In this document: positions 9,553 to 18,240 of the stretch, one piece after another
How the letters are laid out: each line of letters starts with the position of its first letter
Numbering within the stretch: position 1 is the stretch's first letter
From: Rhodanobacter denitrificans
Lineage (GTDB): Bacteria > Pseudomonadota > Gammaproteobacteria > Xanthomonadales > Rhodanobacteraceae
NCBI RefSeq assembly: GCF_003335105.1
Contig: NZ_QFWQ01000002.1
Location: forward strand, 186,001-250,000
Length of the DNA stretch: 64,000 nt
Direction: 5' to 3'
Position numbers and translations under genes: made by a program
The notes under the pieces: generated by a model
Told to the model about the DNA's origin: nothing
Databases searched by the model: none
What the model saw: the letters and a program-made list of their open reading frames with translations, nothing else

Positions 9553-9975
9553 TCAATACGCCGCGGGCTGTGGGTCAGGGACGTTGACGACTTCCGGGTC
9601 GCAAACGATAAATTCGCTGTTTATCGGATCATGGACAATGATGCCGATGTTGAACGAGCAATGTTTATCGTTCTTGTTGGTGAATTTGACCGATCGGCCA
9701 TCCTTGCTGACTTGCGGGTCGATGATTTGATCCCAGGCGAAGCCTGTCCCGACACCCTGGCATATCTTGAAATCAGCGGGCGTATCAGATGACAGGCTGA
9801 AGTGCATCTTCAGGCCCTTTTTCATGCCCACCAGGTGGATGGGATCGTGAGAGTAGGTGTAAAAGTACTTGCCATTTCCAGAGTTGCCACCGAAACCGAC
9901 ACGTACCACGGTCAACTGATACTCCAATGGCTTGTTGCTCTTATTTTTGCTCTTGGCGGTCTTTGCTTTGCCCAT
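9553..9975 (-). CDS. Hypothetical small beta-rich protein
   Basis: 140 residues, no signal peptide, not recognised. It opens with a Lys-rich tail (MGKAKTAKSKNKSNK) followed by alternating hydrophobic strands, a short DPIHLVGMKKG turn, and ends in DPEVVNVPDP; this layout suggests a small beta-sandwich. The ATG at 9975 has GGAG at 8 bases and lies 35 bases inside the 3' end of the nSTAND gene, so the two are probably translated from one message. The open frame extends further upstream but inside the nSTAND gene with no better start. Lower GC than flanking genes. Confidence 0.6.
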   Translation of the reverse strand: MGKAKTAKSKNKSNKPLEYQLTVVRVGFGGNSGNGKYFYTYSHDPIHLVGMKKGLKMHFSLSSDTPADFKICQGVGTGFAWDQIIDPQVSKDGRSVKFTNKNDKHCSFNIGIIVHDPINSEFIVCDPEVVNVPDPQPAAY

Positions 9976-12900
9976 CGGTTTGCTCCAGTCGGAAGGAACG
10001 CAACAATTGAATATAAGCGGGGTGAAGATAACCAAAGCTCGAGAGCTTTCCAATGATTTCCAGGGCTTCGGTTTTGTCGCCAGCCAACAGGTATGCTTTT
10101 ACCTGCTGACCGTAGAATCTTGCCTTTGAGCTGGAGCGGTCGAGCTTGCTCAAGATGGCGATTGCCTCGTTCGCATAGCTGCTGGCACCTGGTGCCGAAT
10201 CACAGTGGCCGCACGAAGCGCGAAGGAGCAACATCTCGGCCAACCAGTTACGTGCCGAGAGATTGGCAGGCGTCTTCTCGAGCAAATGGCGCAGTGCGCT
10301 GATTTCCCCGGACAGAGAGGTCTCGGATACCGGGCTGCTGCCAATGCGCAACTGCTGAGTCAAAGCAAGCGCGTGCAGGAGGATGCTTTCCGGGGCTGCC
10401 GGGTTCCCCCTCGCCAGGTCGGCGACCGCCTTGGCGTTGGCGGTCACGAGATCTCTTGCCTCCTGTCTCCGGCCGCGGAAGGACTCTACCAGTCCAAATT
10501 CGAGGCCGGCGGTGATCGATTCGCGGCGCCATTCGGCGTTCTTCGGATCAATCTGCCGCAATGAGAGAAGCTCTTCATAGGCATTTCTGTATTCGGTCGC
10601 TGATATATCAACTTCTCCGCGGTCCAGTGCGACACTGGCCACGTGCATGCGCGCGATCGCCAGCTTGTAACGGTATTGCTGGTTTTCCGGATTCGCGCGG
10701 CATATGTCCTCCATCACCTGAAGCGCTTGTTCATGGCGATGCTCTGCGCCGGAGAGATCGCCCTGCGCCTCGTCCACGTTGCCAAGCCACGTCAGAGTGT
10801 TCCCGATGTCCATCAGGATGCCGAGATTCCCTGTGTTCACGGAATGGACGTGTCGCTTCAGTTCCAGGGATGCGTTGAATCCGGCCAGCGCCTGCTTGTA
10901 GCGGCCAAGCCGGAAATTCAGTACGGCAAGATTGCTGTGTGCGTAGGACAATTCAATCAGGGATCTTTCATCGTCCGGTCGGAGCTTGACCTGTTCGGTA
11001 GCCGCCCGAAGGTAGCGCCCGAAATTCCAGGATGCGCCGGCGAAGTCGGATCTGTTGTAAGCGAGTTGCCCGATCCAGAAGACGGCATTGCCGTAGTCGA
11101 ACCACGCATCCACATTATTTGGGTGCGCCTGCACTATTGATTGTGACAAGTCCGCAGCGCGCCCAAACGATTCGGCGGCGCCCCGATTGTCTCCTCTCGC
11201 AAGGCGGATTTCGCCGATTTGCCGGTATGCGCGCGCACGCAGCAACTCTACGGGCAGGTCGGAGGATTCTTGAGGCACGGAGGCGAGATATCTCATCGCC
11301 TCGTTTCCTACGCTGTCCAACACGTCGAGCTTGCCGATCGGGCGCAGGCTGTCGGTGAGCTTGCCGAGCATGAAGCCAACAAGGGATTCGGCTTGCAGGC
11401 GTTGCTCAACGGCAGCGCGGCGTTGAATCATTGCAACGATGCCGGCGACACCCGTGGCCAGCCCAAGAAGAACGATGGCGCTGAACGCGACGTTACGTGC
11501 ATAGCGTTGGCGATTCGCCCGACGAAGGGAACGCTCTATGAAACGACGCTGATCGACTGCCAGCGAGAGCTTCGAATGCAACGCCACCTGCAAGGCGTCA
11601 TGAAGCTGATGGCCCGCTGGAAGCAGAAAGTCGCGGCTTTCGTTCTCACTGCTCCAGCGTCGTTGCGCTTGAGCCACGCGGGCACGCACGATCAGCAGGC
11701 GCTGATTCTCCTCGATCCATTGCTGGATGCGAGGCCAATGACCAAGCAAAGACTCGTGGGCCACGGCGATGGCGGCTATGTCGCCAACAAGAGTGCTGGC
11801 GAAGAGGCGCTCATCCACGAACTTGCGTACCAGAATATCGGCATTCGGGTCGTCGATCTGCGACGACGGGACGGGCTGGCTGACCGGGGAGCGGTCATCC
11901 TCATCGATGGAAACCATCTTGCGCAGGAGTTCAGGCAGGCAGCGCTGCGAGGCTTCGGCAAGCTGCGCGAAGGCGTTTTCCGCATGCTGGGCGAGTGATC
12001 CCGCGAGACCGCCAATCTCCCGGTAGGCCGTGAAAGTGAGCATGCCGGATGTCGTGCGCTTCTCATACAGCACCGACAACGTGTGCTGTAGCAGAGGGAG
12101 CGACTGCGAACTCGACGCAGCGGCGTCGCGGAGCATGTCGTCGAGGCGCAGGTCCGTTTCCCGGTCTTGCTCGAAGCACAGGCCTGCCGCTTGCGCCGGA
12201 ATGCGGATGATCTGGGCGACCTCTCCTGGTGACAGCGGGGCAAGGTCGAACTGCCCGTCTTCCGCTTTCAGTTCCACCAGGGCCGGGATGTGCACGAGAT
12301 TCGGGTAGAAGTCGTTGCGACAGGTAGTCAGCATTGCCACGCGACCCGTCGCCAGCAAGTCCGATATCTTGGTGAAAAACTCATCCAGGGCCGAGATGGT
12401 GTCGCCTTGCTGCGTGAACGCGCGCTCCATCTGATCCAGCACCAGTAGAAAGATCGGCGCTTGGTCTTCCGATGCACGAAACCCGGCTCGACGCTGGAGG
12501 CGGTCTTCCATGCTGGCAAGCAGGCATTGGATATCTTCCGCCAGTGAGGTGGCGAGCCACGCTTTTTCTGTCTCGTGGAACAGCGGCTCATTGCCGGCGC
12601 GCCACTGAAGCATCGCTGCAGCCAGAGTCGCGCAAGGATCCGCGACGATGTGGGTCGGCTCGATTCGTGCCACGGAAAGCACATGCGTACCGCTGAATCC
12701 GTGCGCCTGGGTCAGCAGGGGAATGACGCCCGCCTGCAGGAGGGAGGTTTTCCCCGAACCGCTCGGGCCGAGAATCACTACGAATCCCCGCTTCTCGGCG
12801 AGCCGGGATTGCAATCGCGACAGCACGGCAGCCTGGGCTTGGCTGCGGCCGTAGAACACGGCCTGGCGGTCAGCGTCGAACGCGGCGAGACCGGGATATG

Positions 12901-13282
12901 GACTGCCTTTTGTCCACATCGCGACGGATGCAGGCACCGGCGCGTAGTTCTGCATGAAAAGCACTTCGGAAACGATGCGATAGCCGCGTTTGCGAATGGT
13001 GGCGATGTAGTGCGGCTCGGTCGCGCTATCCCCAAGTGCTCGGCGCAGTTGGGCGATGCTCTTGTGCACGGGATTGTCGCCGTAGAACACACCGCCCCAG
13101 AGGGCGATCAGCAGTTCTTCAGCGCTGACCACCTCGGTGGCCCGCTCACACAGAAACGCGAGCACATCCATCAGCTTGGGCTCGATGGTTCGACTTCCGC
13201 CCGTGCCGTAGAGACGGCATTCCTGTGGCACGACCAGCCACTCGCCGAGGCGAAAGCGCGGTGACCGGGTGGCAACACTCAT
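9941..13282 (-). CDS. Winged-helix / nSTAND NTPase / TPR signalling protein
   Basis: 1113-residue STAND-type switch protein. Residues about 10-105 form an OmpR/CadC-type winged helix (IEPKLMDVLAFL, HKSIAQLRRALGD, TIRKRGYRI). Residues about 128-530 form an nSTAND1-like NTPase with P-loop GPSGSGKTS at 172-180, Walker B FLLVLDQMER at 278-287 and the family's AHESLLGHWPRIQQWI at 508-523. A single transmembrane helix spans about 597-619, and residues about 680-1000 look like tetratricopeptide repeats. The order resembles CadC: DNA binding inside, sensor repeats outside, but with an NTPase added. Divergent from the AraC-type gene and the pore-former-like genes, which it may control. Such proteins are known from bacterial conflict systems; the exact role here is unknown. 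Confidence 0.85.
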   Translation of the reverse strand: MSVATRSPRFRLGEWLVVPQECRLYGTGGSRTIEPKLMDVLAFLCERATEVVSAEELLIALWGGVFYGDNPVHKSIAQLRRALGDSATEPHYIATIRKRGYRIVSEVLFMQNYAPVPASVAMWTKGSPYPGLAAFDADRQAVFYGRSQAQAAVLSRLQSRLAEKRGFVVILGPSGSGKTSLLQAGVIPLLTQAHGFSGTHVLSVARIEPTHIVADPCATLAAAMLQWRAGNEPLFHETEKAWLATSLAEDIQCLLASMEDRLQRRAGFRASEDQAPIFLLVLDQMERAFTQQGDTISALDEFFTKISDLLATGRVAMLTTCRNDFYPNLVHIPALVELKAEDGQFDLAPLSPGEVAQIIRIPAQAAGLCFEQDRETDLRLDDMLRDAAASSSQSLPLLQHTLSVLYEKRTTSGMLTFTAYREIGGLAGSLAQHAENAFAQLAEASQRCLPELLRKMVSIDEDDRSPVSQPVPSSQIDDPNADILVRKFVDERLFASTLVGDIAAIAVAHESLLGHWPRIQQWIEENQRLLIVRARVAQAQRRWSSENESRDFLLPAGHQLHDALQVALHSKLSLAVDQRRFIERSLRRANRQRYARNVAFSAIVLLGLATGVAGIVAMIQRRAAVEQRLQAESLVGFMLGKLTDSLRPIGKLDVLDSVGNEAMRYLASVPQESSDLPVELLRARAYRQIGEIRLARGDNRGAAESFGRAADLSQSIVQAHPNNVDAWFDYGNAVFWIGQLAYNRSDFAGASWNFGRYLRAATEQVKLRPDDERSLIELSYAHSNLAVLNFRLGRYKQALAGFNASLELKRHVHSVNTGNLGILMDIGNTLTWLGNVDEAQGDLSGAEHRHEQALQVMEDICRANPENQQYRYKLAIARMHVASVALDRGEVDISATEYRNAYEELLSLRQIDPKNAEWRRESITAGLEFGLVESFRGRRQEARDLVTANAKAVADLARGNPAAPESILLHALALTQQLRIGSSPVSETSLSGEISALRHLLEKTPANLSARNWLAEMLLLRASCGHCDSAPGASSYANEAIAILSKLDRSSSKARFYGQQVKAYLLAGDKTEALEIIGKLSSFGYLHPAYIQLLRSFRLEQTDGQSKDRQEQK

Positions 13283-13407
13283 TGGAAGGTCGTGCGGCCC
13301 CTGCGTGCCGGAGAGCCGGCATCAGGAACATTTCCACGACGAATCAACGAGGTGCGATCCGTAAGGATTCCGGAAGGTATATGCCCGGCGCCAGGAGCAC
13401 AAAACCC

Positions 13408-13436
13408 TGAGCGAGAGTCACCGTGCCTCTCGCTCA
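13408..13436. repeat. Inverted repeat in divergent spacer
   Basis: Perfect 10-base arms TGAGCGAGAG and CTCTCGCTCA separated by 9 bases, located between the divergent nSTAND and AraC-type genes. No T-run follows on either strand, so it is either an operator or part of the adjoining repeat fragment rather than a terminator. Confidence 0.6.
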
Positions 13437-13459
13437 CAGGGCGGGTGGACCGCCCGCCG
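13437..13459. repeat. Half copy of the GGGCGGGC palindromic repeat
   Basis: The sequence CAGGGCGGGTGGACCGCCCG followed by CCG matches the left half of the 70-base element at 4065-4134; the right half is missing. It directly abuts the inverted repeat at 13408-13436. Confidence 0.55.
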
Positions 13460-13479
13460 TTGATACCGCCGAGGCGCAT

Positions 13480-13932
13480 ATGCCGATTTCCCCTGACATC
13501 CCTGCATCATCATCACAGAACTGCGAGTCCAACTCTAGTGATCATCCCTGCACCGGGCCGCACCCGGGTCGGGCACTGCTGCTCGAGGATGTGTTCAGCC
13601 GAGCCTGCACCTGGATAGCCGGAGCCCATCGCGATTCGAAGCTGTCTCCGGCCGGCATCGCGCAGCAGCTGCGCTGTTCGAGAGCCACGCTGTACCGGGC
13701 CTTCCAGTCAAAAGGGATAACCGTCGCCGACTACATCCAGCGACTGCGCCTTGAGCAGATACATACCGACTTGGCTACCGCCGCTCCGCGGATCCCGATC
13801 AGTTCCATCGCCCTCGATCACGGCTTCGAGTGTTTAAGCCATTTCCACAGGCGGTTCAAACGACTCTACGGGCACACGCCGGGGGAGACGCGGAGTGCGC
13901 GCTCACCGCAGAGACGCGAAGTCAGGAATTGA
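13480..13932 (+). CDS. AraC-type DNA-binding protein, HTH domain only
   Basis: 150 residues. The C-terminal 100 residues form an AraC/XylS double helix-turn-helix: SPAGIAQQLRCSRATLYRAF (first HTH) and ISSIALDHGFECLSHFHRRF (second), then KRLYGHTPGE. The N-terminal part is short, rich in Ser and Pro, and has no sugar-binding or amidase-like sensor domain, so this is roughly half of a classical AraC protein. Start is the ATG at 13480 with GAGG 5 bases upstream; an upstream ATG at 13423 would translate the repeat fragment. It faces the nSTAND gene and leads the unknown genes at 14037-17303, so it is a likely local regulator. Confidence 0.75.
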   Translation: MPISPDIPASSSQNCESNSSDHPCTGPHPGRALLLEDVFSRACTWIAGAHRDSKLSPAGIAQQLRCSRATLYRAFQSKGITVADYIQRLRLEQIHTDLATAAPRIPISSIALDHGFECLSHFHRRFKRLYGHTPGETRSARSPQRREVRN

Positions 13933-14036
13933 GACGGTCGGCCATCGAAGGACGGGTCGCAACGGAGAAAGATTTTCTTGCCGCAGTTGCCAGCGGCCTA
14001 CCGATCGACAGGTCATCTCGAACACAGGGGTACATC

Positions 14037-14468
14037 ATGCCAAGTCTTGAAAACATCGCGTCCCAGGGTCCGAACAAAGTGGGCATCTGGGGATTCCATG
14101 GTTCGATCACCGTGCAGCACGTCGCGGCGGCGGTCAAACAGATTGCAGGCCAGCTGAATGGCGCCGGCCATAGCATCCACATCATGTCCGGCACCCATGG
14201 CTATTGCGCGGGTAAGGTCGGTGCGGTGGCAACGCGTGACGAGCGCTTTGCCCAGGAGGATCGGCGGCTGGTCTCGCCGCATACGGCCGACAACCATCCA
14301 GTCACTCTCGTAGTGCACGACTTCAACAACCAGGTGCCCACGGGTCCCGATCCCGTCACCGCCGTGATGGCGAAGCTGAATCAGGACATCCGTGCATTGG
14401 TCCCCTCGGGTGGGGCCGCCTGCAACACCTTCCTGCTTGCCTATTGCTGCAGCGCCGGCACGCGCTGA
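14037..14468 (+). CDS. Hypothetical protein with His/Cys motifs
   Basis: 143 residues, not recognised, no signal peptide. The start has AGGGG 7 bases upstream. Seen: an N-terminal strand VGIWGFHGS, a block HIMSGTHGYCAGKVGAVATR around residues 48-67, an acidic stretch FAQEDRRL, and a final FLLAYCCSAGTR. A His in a THG context followed by a strand ending in Cys-Cys-Ser loosely recalls the His and Cys motifs of caspase-like/CHAT peptidases, which often accompany nSTAND proteins. The spacing (about 80 residues) and very short tail make this uncertain. It may alternatively be a small toxin or structural protein. Confidence 0.55.
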   Translation: MPSLENIASQGPNKVGIWGFHGSITVQHVAAAVKQIAGQLNGAGHSIHIMSGTHGYCAGKVGAVATRDERFAQEDRRLVSPHTADNHPVTLVVHDFNNQVPTGPDPVTAVMAKLNQDIRALVPSGGAACNTFLLAYCCSAGTR

Positions 14469-14495
14469 TTCGCCCACGGGTGGGCCCGTAAAGCG

Positions 14496-14515
14496 CCCCG
14501 CCGCAACCGGCGGGG
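14496..14515 (+). terminator. GC hairpin between unknown genes
   Basis: A perfect 8-bp stem CCCCGCCG / CGGCGGGG with loop CAAC follows the 14037-14468 gene by 27 bases. It is followed by ATTTCGAT, which is a poor T-run, so it may act as an RNA-stabilising or attenuating hairpin rather than a full terminator. Confidence 0.4.
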
Positions 14516-14548
14516 ATTTCGATCCCCTGACATCAAGAGAGAAGACAC

Positions 14549-15451
14549 ATGAAATCGACGATTTCCCGATTCGTATCGGGAAGCATTGCATCCCTTTTCC
14601 TCTCGCTCGCCATGGCCATGCAACCGCTTAATGCTGCGGGGCTGGACGCTGCTCCAGCGCCGGATGCCTCCCAGTCGCAGGACAGCGCCCTGCACAGGAA
14701 TGCGTTGGCCATTGAGCAGGAACTGGGCAAACGCGTCGCGCTGATGGAGCAGCAGGAATCAAAAGCACGTTCTGAAAGCAACCGGCTGCAGATCGACCTC
14801 GGCAGGTGGATGGACCAGGAGGCGTCGATCAGCACGAAGATGAATGAAGTGGAAGCCGATATCCGGAGCAGGGAAAGCGTGGTGTCGGACGCGCAAGCTC
14901 AGCGGGAAAAAATTGAAGGGCAGCGCCAGAGCATTGAAAGGGAAATCGAGAAGAAGAGGAAAGAGTCAATCACCTGCTATATCCCAGTTGCACAGCTTTA
15001 CTGCTTGTTTGCGGATCTCGGCGGCAAGCTTGCCAGCCTCGACAGCCAGCTGGTTGACGCCACCAGGCGGTGGATGCAAGTCAACAATGAGTACGTCCTC
15101 GCTCGTTCCAGGCTCCATCGGCTGCAGCAAGATCAGAAAGTCCTCGCGTCCAACCAGGTTCGAACAAAGCGTGCCATCGATGAGCTTGGGAACCGGCTGA
15201 TCGCACTGCAGGCGGCGTTGGGGACATATCGAAAGACGTCACAAGCGCACCACGAAGCGCTTGGCAGCTTCACCGCCCAGCTGGACGAATTCAACGCACT
15301 CCCACCTTCGCAGCGTCCCGACGTGATCGAACGCCGGCTGGCGCGTCTGAGGGACCAGCTTGTTGCGGAAATCGGCCAGGCTTGCCAGTTGATGAAATCA
15401 GCCGGACCTGCCCTGCCCGAGAGCGCCCAGCACGCCTGCGCGAAAAACTGA
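14549..15451 (+). CDS. Exported coiled-coil protein, unknown function
   Basis: 300 residues with a clear Sec signal peptide (about residues 1-29, ending QPLNAAG). The mature protein is almost entirely heptad-rich helix: one segment about 50-140 (EQELGKRVALMEQQE, then DIRSRE... and REKIEGQRQSIEREIEKKRK), a short Cys-containing hydrophobic patch CYIPVAQLYCLF near 145-157, and a second long helix about 160-265. Two more Cys lie near the C-terminus. Ribosome site is AAGAGAG. It precedes the pore-former-like gene by 55 bases in the same orientation, so the two may act together; no family was recognised. Confidence 0.7.
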   Translation: MKSTISRFVSGSIASLFLSLAMAMQPLNAAGLDAAPAPDASQSQDSALHRNALAIEQELGKRVALMEQQESKARSESNRLQIDLGRWMDQEASISTKMNEVEADIRSRESVVSDAQAQREKIEGQRQSIEREIEKKRKESITCYIPVAQLYCLFADLGGKLASLDSQLVDATRRWMQVNNEYVLARSRLHRLQQDQKVLASNQVRTKRAIDELGNRLIALQAALGTYRKTSQAHHEALGSFTAQLDEFNALPPSQRPDVIERRLARLRDQLVAEIGQACQLMKSAGPALPESAQHACAKN

Positions 15452-15506
15452 GCGCAGTCGACGTGCGTACTGAAGCCCGACCATACCCCATTACCAGGAG
15501 AGTCTG

Positions 15507-17303
15507 ATGTCCACTGTGCCGTTTCAAAGCAATCAGGAAAAGCTGGCTTCCGACATCGATGCCGATGTTTCAACGCTGCTTGCGAGAACCCCGTTTACGC
15601 TCCCAAGCTCCAGTGATTCCGTAGTCGCCCGGTGCGTCGTGCGCATCCTGGATTCCTACGATGCCGCCAACGCCAAGCGCGATACGGACAATGCCGTAGA
15701 TCTGCTCTACATCGCCTACTGCGCCACCCCTCAAAGGGAGGCAGGGATACGCGTCAAGATCAGCAGCATCATCGAAAAGCTCATCAAGGCCCAGGAGAAA
15801 AGCATTGACACGATGAGCTTCGCTCTTCGCAGGGCGCGCGAGATCAACAATGTCTTGAATGACGCATTCCCGACGTGGCTGGATATCCGTCAGCCGCTCG
15901 TGAACGGCGAAGGAACACCCGAGCAGATCCAGGAACTTCGCGATTTCGTCAAGAGCGACTTGATGAGCCTTGCCGGCGAAATCGCGGAAAAGGCGGGCGA
16001 GGTGGAAAAGCGGCTGCTGGGTTGCGCTGCCGAATACGACTCGATCATCGAAAATACCCAGAAAGCGACCGACGACAGCCAGGTTGCACTCGGCGCCTAC
16101 ATCAAGGAACGCGACGAACTGCAGCGTGAAATCAACCAGCACAATGCGCAACGCGCGAAGCTCGAGTCGCTTGTCGACGAGCTGGGCCGCGAGGTGAAGA
16201 AATTCGAAGACAAGGCCAAGGAGTTCGAAAACCGGGCTTCAACCGCGGAGGAGCGCTCCTTTGTCCTGTCGATCATCGGCGCAGCCGCATCGATCGTTGC
16301 TGCCATCGTGCCGCCGGTAGCCCTGTTGGCCTCCTCTGGGCTCATCGGCTCCGCCACGCAGGGTGCCGCCGGGGCGAAGCCAAAGCCGAAGAATCCAGAC
16401 CAAAATGAGGCGCAGGCCAAGACGGAGTTGGCCGACAAGCTGGCGGAACAGAAAAAGGTACAGGAGGACGTCGACAATCTGGATAAGGAAATCACGGAGC
16501 TGAAGGCAAAGCCCAAACCCGACGACGATGAAACCGCCAAGAAAGCGTACGAAGAGCGCATAGGCGAACGCCAGGAACGGCTCGACGCGCAGAAGCTGAA
16601 GCTTGCACAGCTCAATGACGCGGTCACGAAGCTGCAGGAAGGCCTCGACAAGGCGAAGCAGGAATTCAAGCAGTTGTCTGAACAGAACCGCGATCAGGCA
16701 GCCAGTCTTCGCGAGATGCAGATGCAGATGCTGGACAAGGCCGAGAAGTACGAGACGGAGCGGCGTACTCAGGCCGCGGAACTGGTCCGTATCAAGGTTC
16801 TACTCGAAGGGCAGCAGACTGAGGACGAAAAGTTGCAGCTCGCAGTCAGGTCCCTTGATCTCAGTATCGGATCCCTGAAGCGGATGCAGGAGATTGTCCG
16901 GGAGATAGCATTTTTCTTCAGGTCGTTCGCCAACTTCATGGGAGAGGTCTCCAACGACGCCAACCGGCAGTTGGCCAGGTTCGAAGCCACCGAGACCAAG
17001 AAGCTGCGTTCGAATGAACTGCGCAGCCTGGTGAAGAGCACGGATATCTTCTTCGTCAAGCAAGCGGCCAATTGGCATGCCGTTCTCAGCGTGTCCGGAA
17101 TGTTCCTGGACGCATTCAAGGATGGACGCACCCGCATGGTCGATCTCGACGCCAAGTACCTTACCGGGGAAAAGCTGAAAAGCTTCCTGGACGAGGCGGG
17201 CGGACGCCTTGAAGGTATCGCGAAGGAACGCGAGAAGCGCGCCAGCGCGAAAATCTATGACCTGCAGAACTATCGCGAAGAACTGCAACGCGACGCGGGT
17301 TGA
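15507..17303 (+). CDS. Long coiled-coil protein with hydrophobic hairpin, alpha-pore-forming-toxin-like
   Basis: 598 residues, no signal peptide, good site CAGGAGAG. Helical head (1-150), a long heptad-rich helix (about 150-250), then a 33-residue hydrophobic hairpin at about 251-283 (SFVLSIIGAAASIVAAIVPP and on), a charged Lys/Pro linker, a second long coiled coil (about 300-450), and a helical C-terminal bundle. A long helical rod with a membrane-inserting hairpin in its middle is the architecture of ClyA, Hbl/Nhe and XaxA-type alpha pore formers, all of which are also often exported without a Sec signal. That assignment is structural inference; sequence identity was not tested. A structural or phage-related coiled coil is the alternative. 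Confidence 0.6.
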   Translation: MSTVPFQSNQEKLASDIDADVSTLLARTPFTLPSSSDSVVARCVVRILDSYDAANAKRDTDNAVDLLYIAYCATPQREAGIRVKISSIIEKLIKAQEKSIDTMSFALRRAREINNVLNDAFPTWLDIRQPLVNGEGTPEQIQELRDFVKSDLMSLAGEIAEKAGEVEKRLLGCAAEYDSIIENTQKATDDSQVALGAYIKERDELQREINQHNAQRAKLESLVDELGREVKKFEDKAKEFENRASTAEERSFVLSIIGAAASIVAAIVPPVALLASSGLIGSATQGAAGAKPKPKNPDQNEAQAKTELADKLAEQKKVQEDVDNLDKEITELKAKPKPDDDETAKKAYEERIGERQERLDAQKLKLAQLNDAVTKLQEGLDKAKQEFKQLSEQNRDQAASLREMQMQMLDKAEKYETERRTQAAELVRIKVLLEGQQTEDEKLQLAVRSLDLSIGSLKRMQEIVREIAFFFRSFANFMGEVSNDANRQLARFEATETKKLRSNELRSLVKSTDIFFVKQAANWHAVLSVSGMFLDAFKDGRTRMVDLDAKYLTGEKLKSFLDEAGGRLEGIAKEREKRASAKIYDLQNYREELQRDAG

Positions 17304-17320
17304 GGGTGTAGTCGATGTTT

Positions 17321-17356
17321 ACCAGACAGCACGCGGGAATGCGCATGCTGTCTGGT
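17321..17356. repeat. Inverted repeat after the pore-former-like gene
   Basis: Perfect 11-base arms ACCAGACAGCA and TGCTGTCTGGT separated by 14 bases, 17 bases after the stop codon. No T-run follows, so it is not a standard terminator; an RNA hairpin, operator or recombination site are all possible. Confidence 0.6.
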
Positions 17357-17471
17357 AGCCGAGCAACTGAATCAGCCGTCCTGGGAGCCGCTTCGGGCGC
17401 ATCGCCCAGGTCGCGCGGAAATCGCTGCATTCCAGGCAGCACGAAAACGGATACCACCCAGGAGCAGTGTG

Positions 17472-17951
17472 ATGGACGAACCAAAAAAGCCAAAACCCAA
17501 TAAAGCCTACACAATCATCAAAGATGCAACCTCGATCCTCGCGGGCCGGGGAGGCAAGATCGATGAGAGTCAAACAGACCGAGAAGGGCTGCATTTGCCC
17601 GGCGGGACGGTCGAGCCGAATGAAACAGCGTGGGAGGCGGCATTGCGAGAGTTCAAGGAAGAGACGCTCATTGGCGGCGAGGACATACCGTTTAACAGCA
17701 AGACCCCACCGGAGTCGTCCTTTGATCTCATCTTGGACAATTATGCGATCCGCTTTTTCGTGATTGCCGTGGAAAGTGTCGGGGAGCTCAAAAGTAAGCG
17801 ATGGGTGGACAAGACTAAGCCAGCGTCCTTCAAAGTTCTCGAGTCAGTAAAAAGGACAAAATGCTGGGAGAATCAAGATTTTGATATCAAGGGAAAGACC
17901 GATTGGTTTGGGAGGGGATTGGCTGAGGCGAATCGCCGTGATCTCCTCTAG
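17472..17951 (+). CDS. NUDIX hydrolase
   Basis: 159-residue pyrophosphohydrolase of the NUDIX fold. The box is seen as G-x5-E-x7-REFKEET starting in LPGGTVEPNE (about residues 43-66), with Leu where the last Gly usually stands. The usual N-terminal strands come first (KAYTIIKDATSILAGRGGK) and the C-terminal part is short. Substrate cannot be told. The ATG has AGGAG 7 bases upstream; a GTG one codon earlier is equally in frame. Base composition is clearly more AT-rich than neighbours, a sign of transfer, and it closes the accessory region. Confidence 0.85.
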   Translation: MDEPKKPKPNKAYTIIKDATSILAGRGGKIDESQTDREGLHLPGGTVEPNETAWEAALREFKEETLIGGEDIPFNSKTPPESSFDLILDNYAIRFFVIAVESVGELKSKRWVDKTKPASFKVLESVKRTKCWENQDFDIKGKTDWFGRGLAEANRRDLL

Positions 17952-18178
17952 CTGATGATCGTATTGAACGACTGTCCCGGCCCAGCAACTCTAGTCGTGA
18001 TGAACAAAGCCGGATGGAACAGCGGCTGTGCGTTGGAGTCCAGAAGCAAGCGAACTTGCTCGCCGCTTGCAGGAACACGAACGGTGATCTGATACACGAC
18101 GCGTACTCGCTCCCTACTGTTCCGGGACGTTTAGCATTTCAGATCAGCGCTTTCAACTTTCGATGCCGGGAAAAAGAA

Positions 18179-18206
18179 AAAAGCCCTTGCAAGAGCAAGG
18201 GCTTTT
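18179..18206 (-). terminator. Intrinsic terminator after ssb
   Basis: A perfect 12-bp stem AAAAGCCCTTGC / GCAAGGGCTTTT with loop AAGA, 34 bases downstream of the ssb stop on the minus strand. A-rich sequence beyond the stem gives T-runs when read from ssb. It can work in both directions. Confidence 0.9.
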
Positions 18207-18240
18207 CAAATCTGAATCAACACCTCCAAACTTGTATTGT

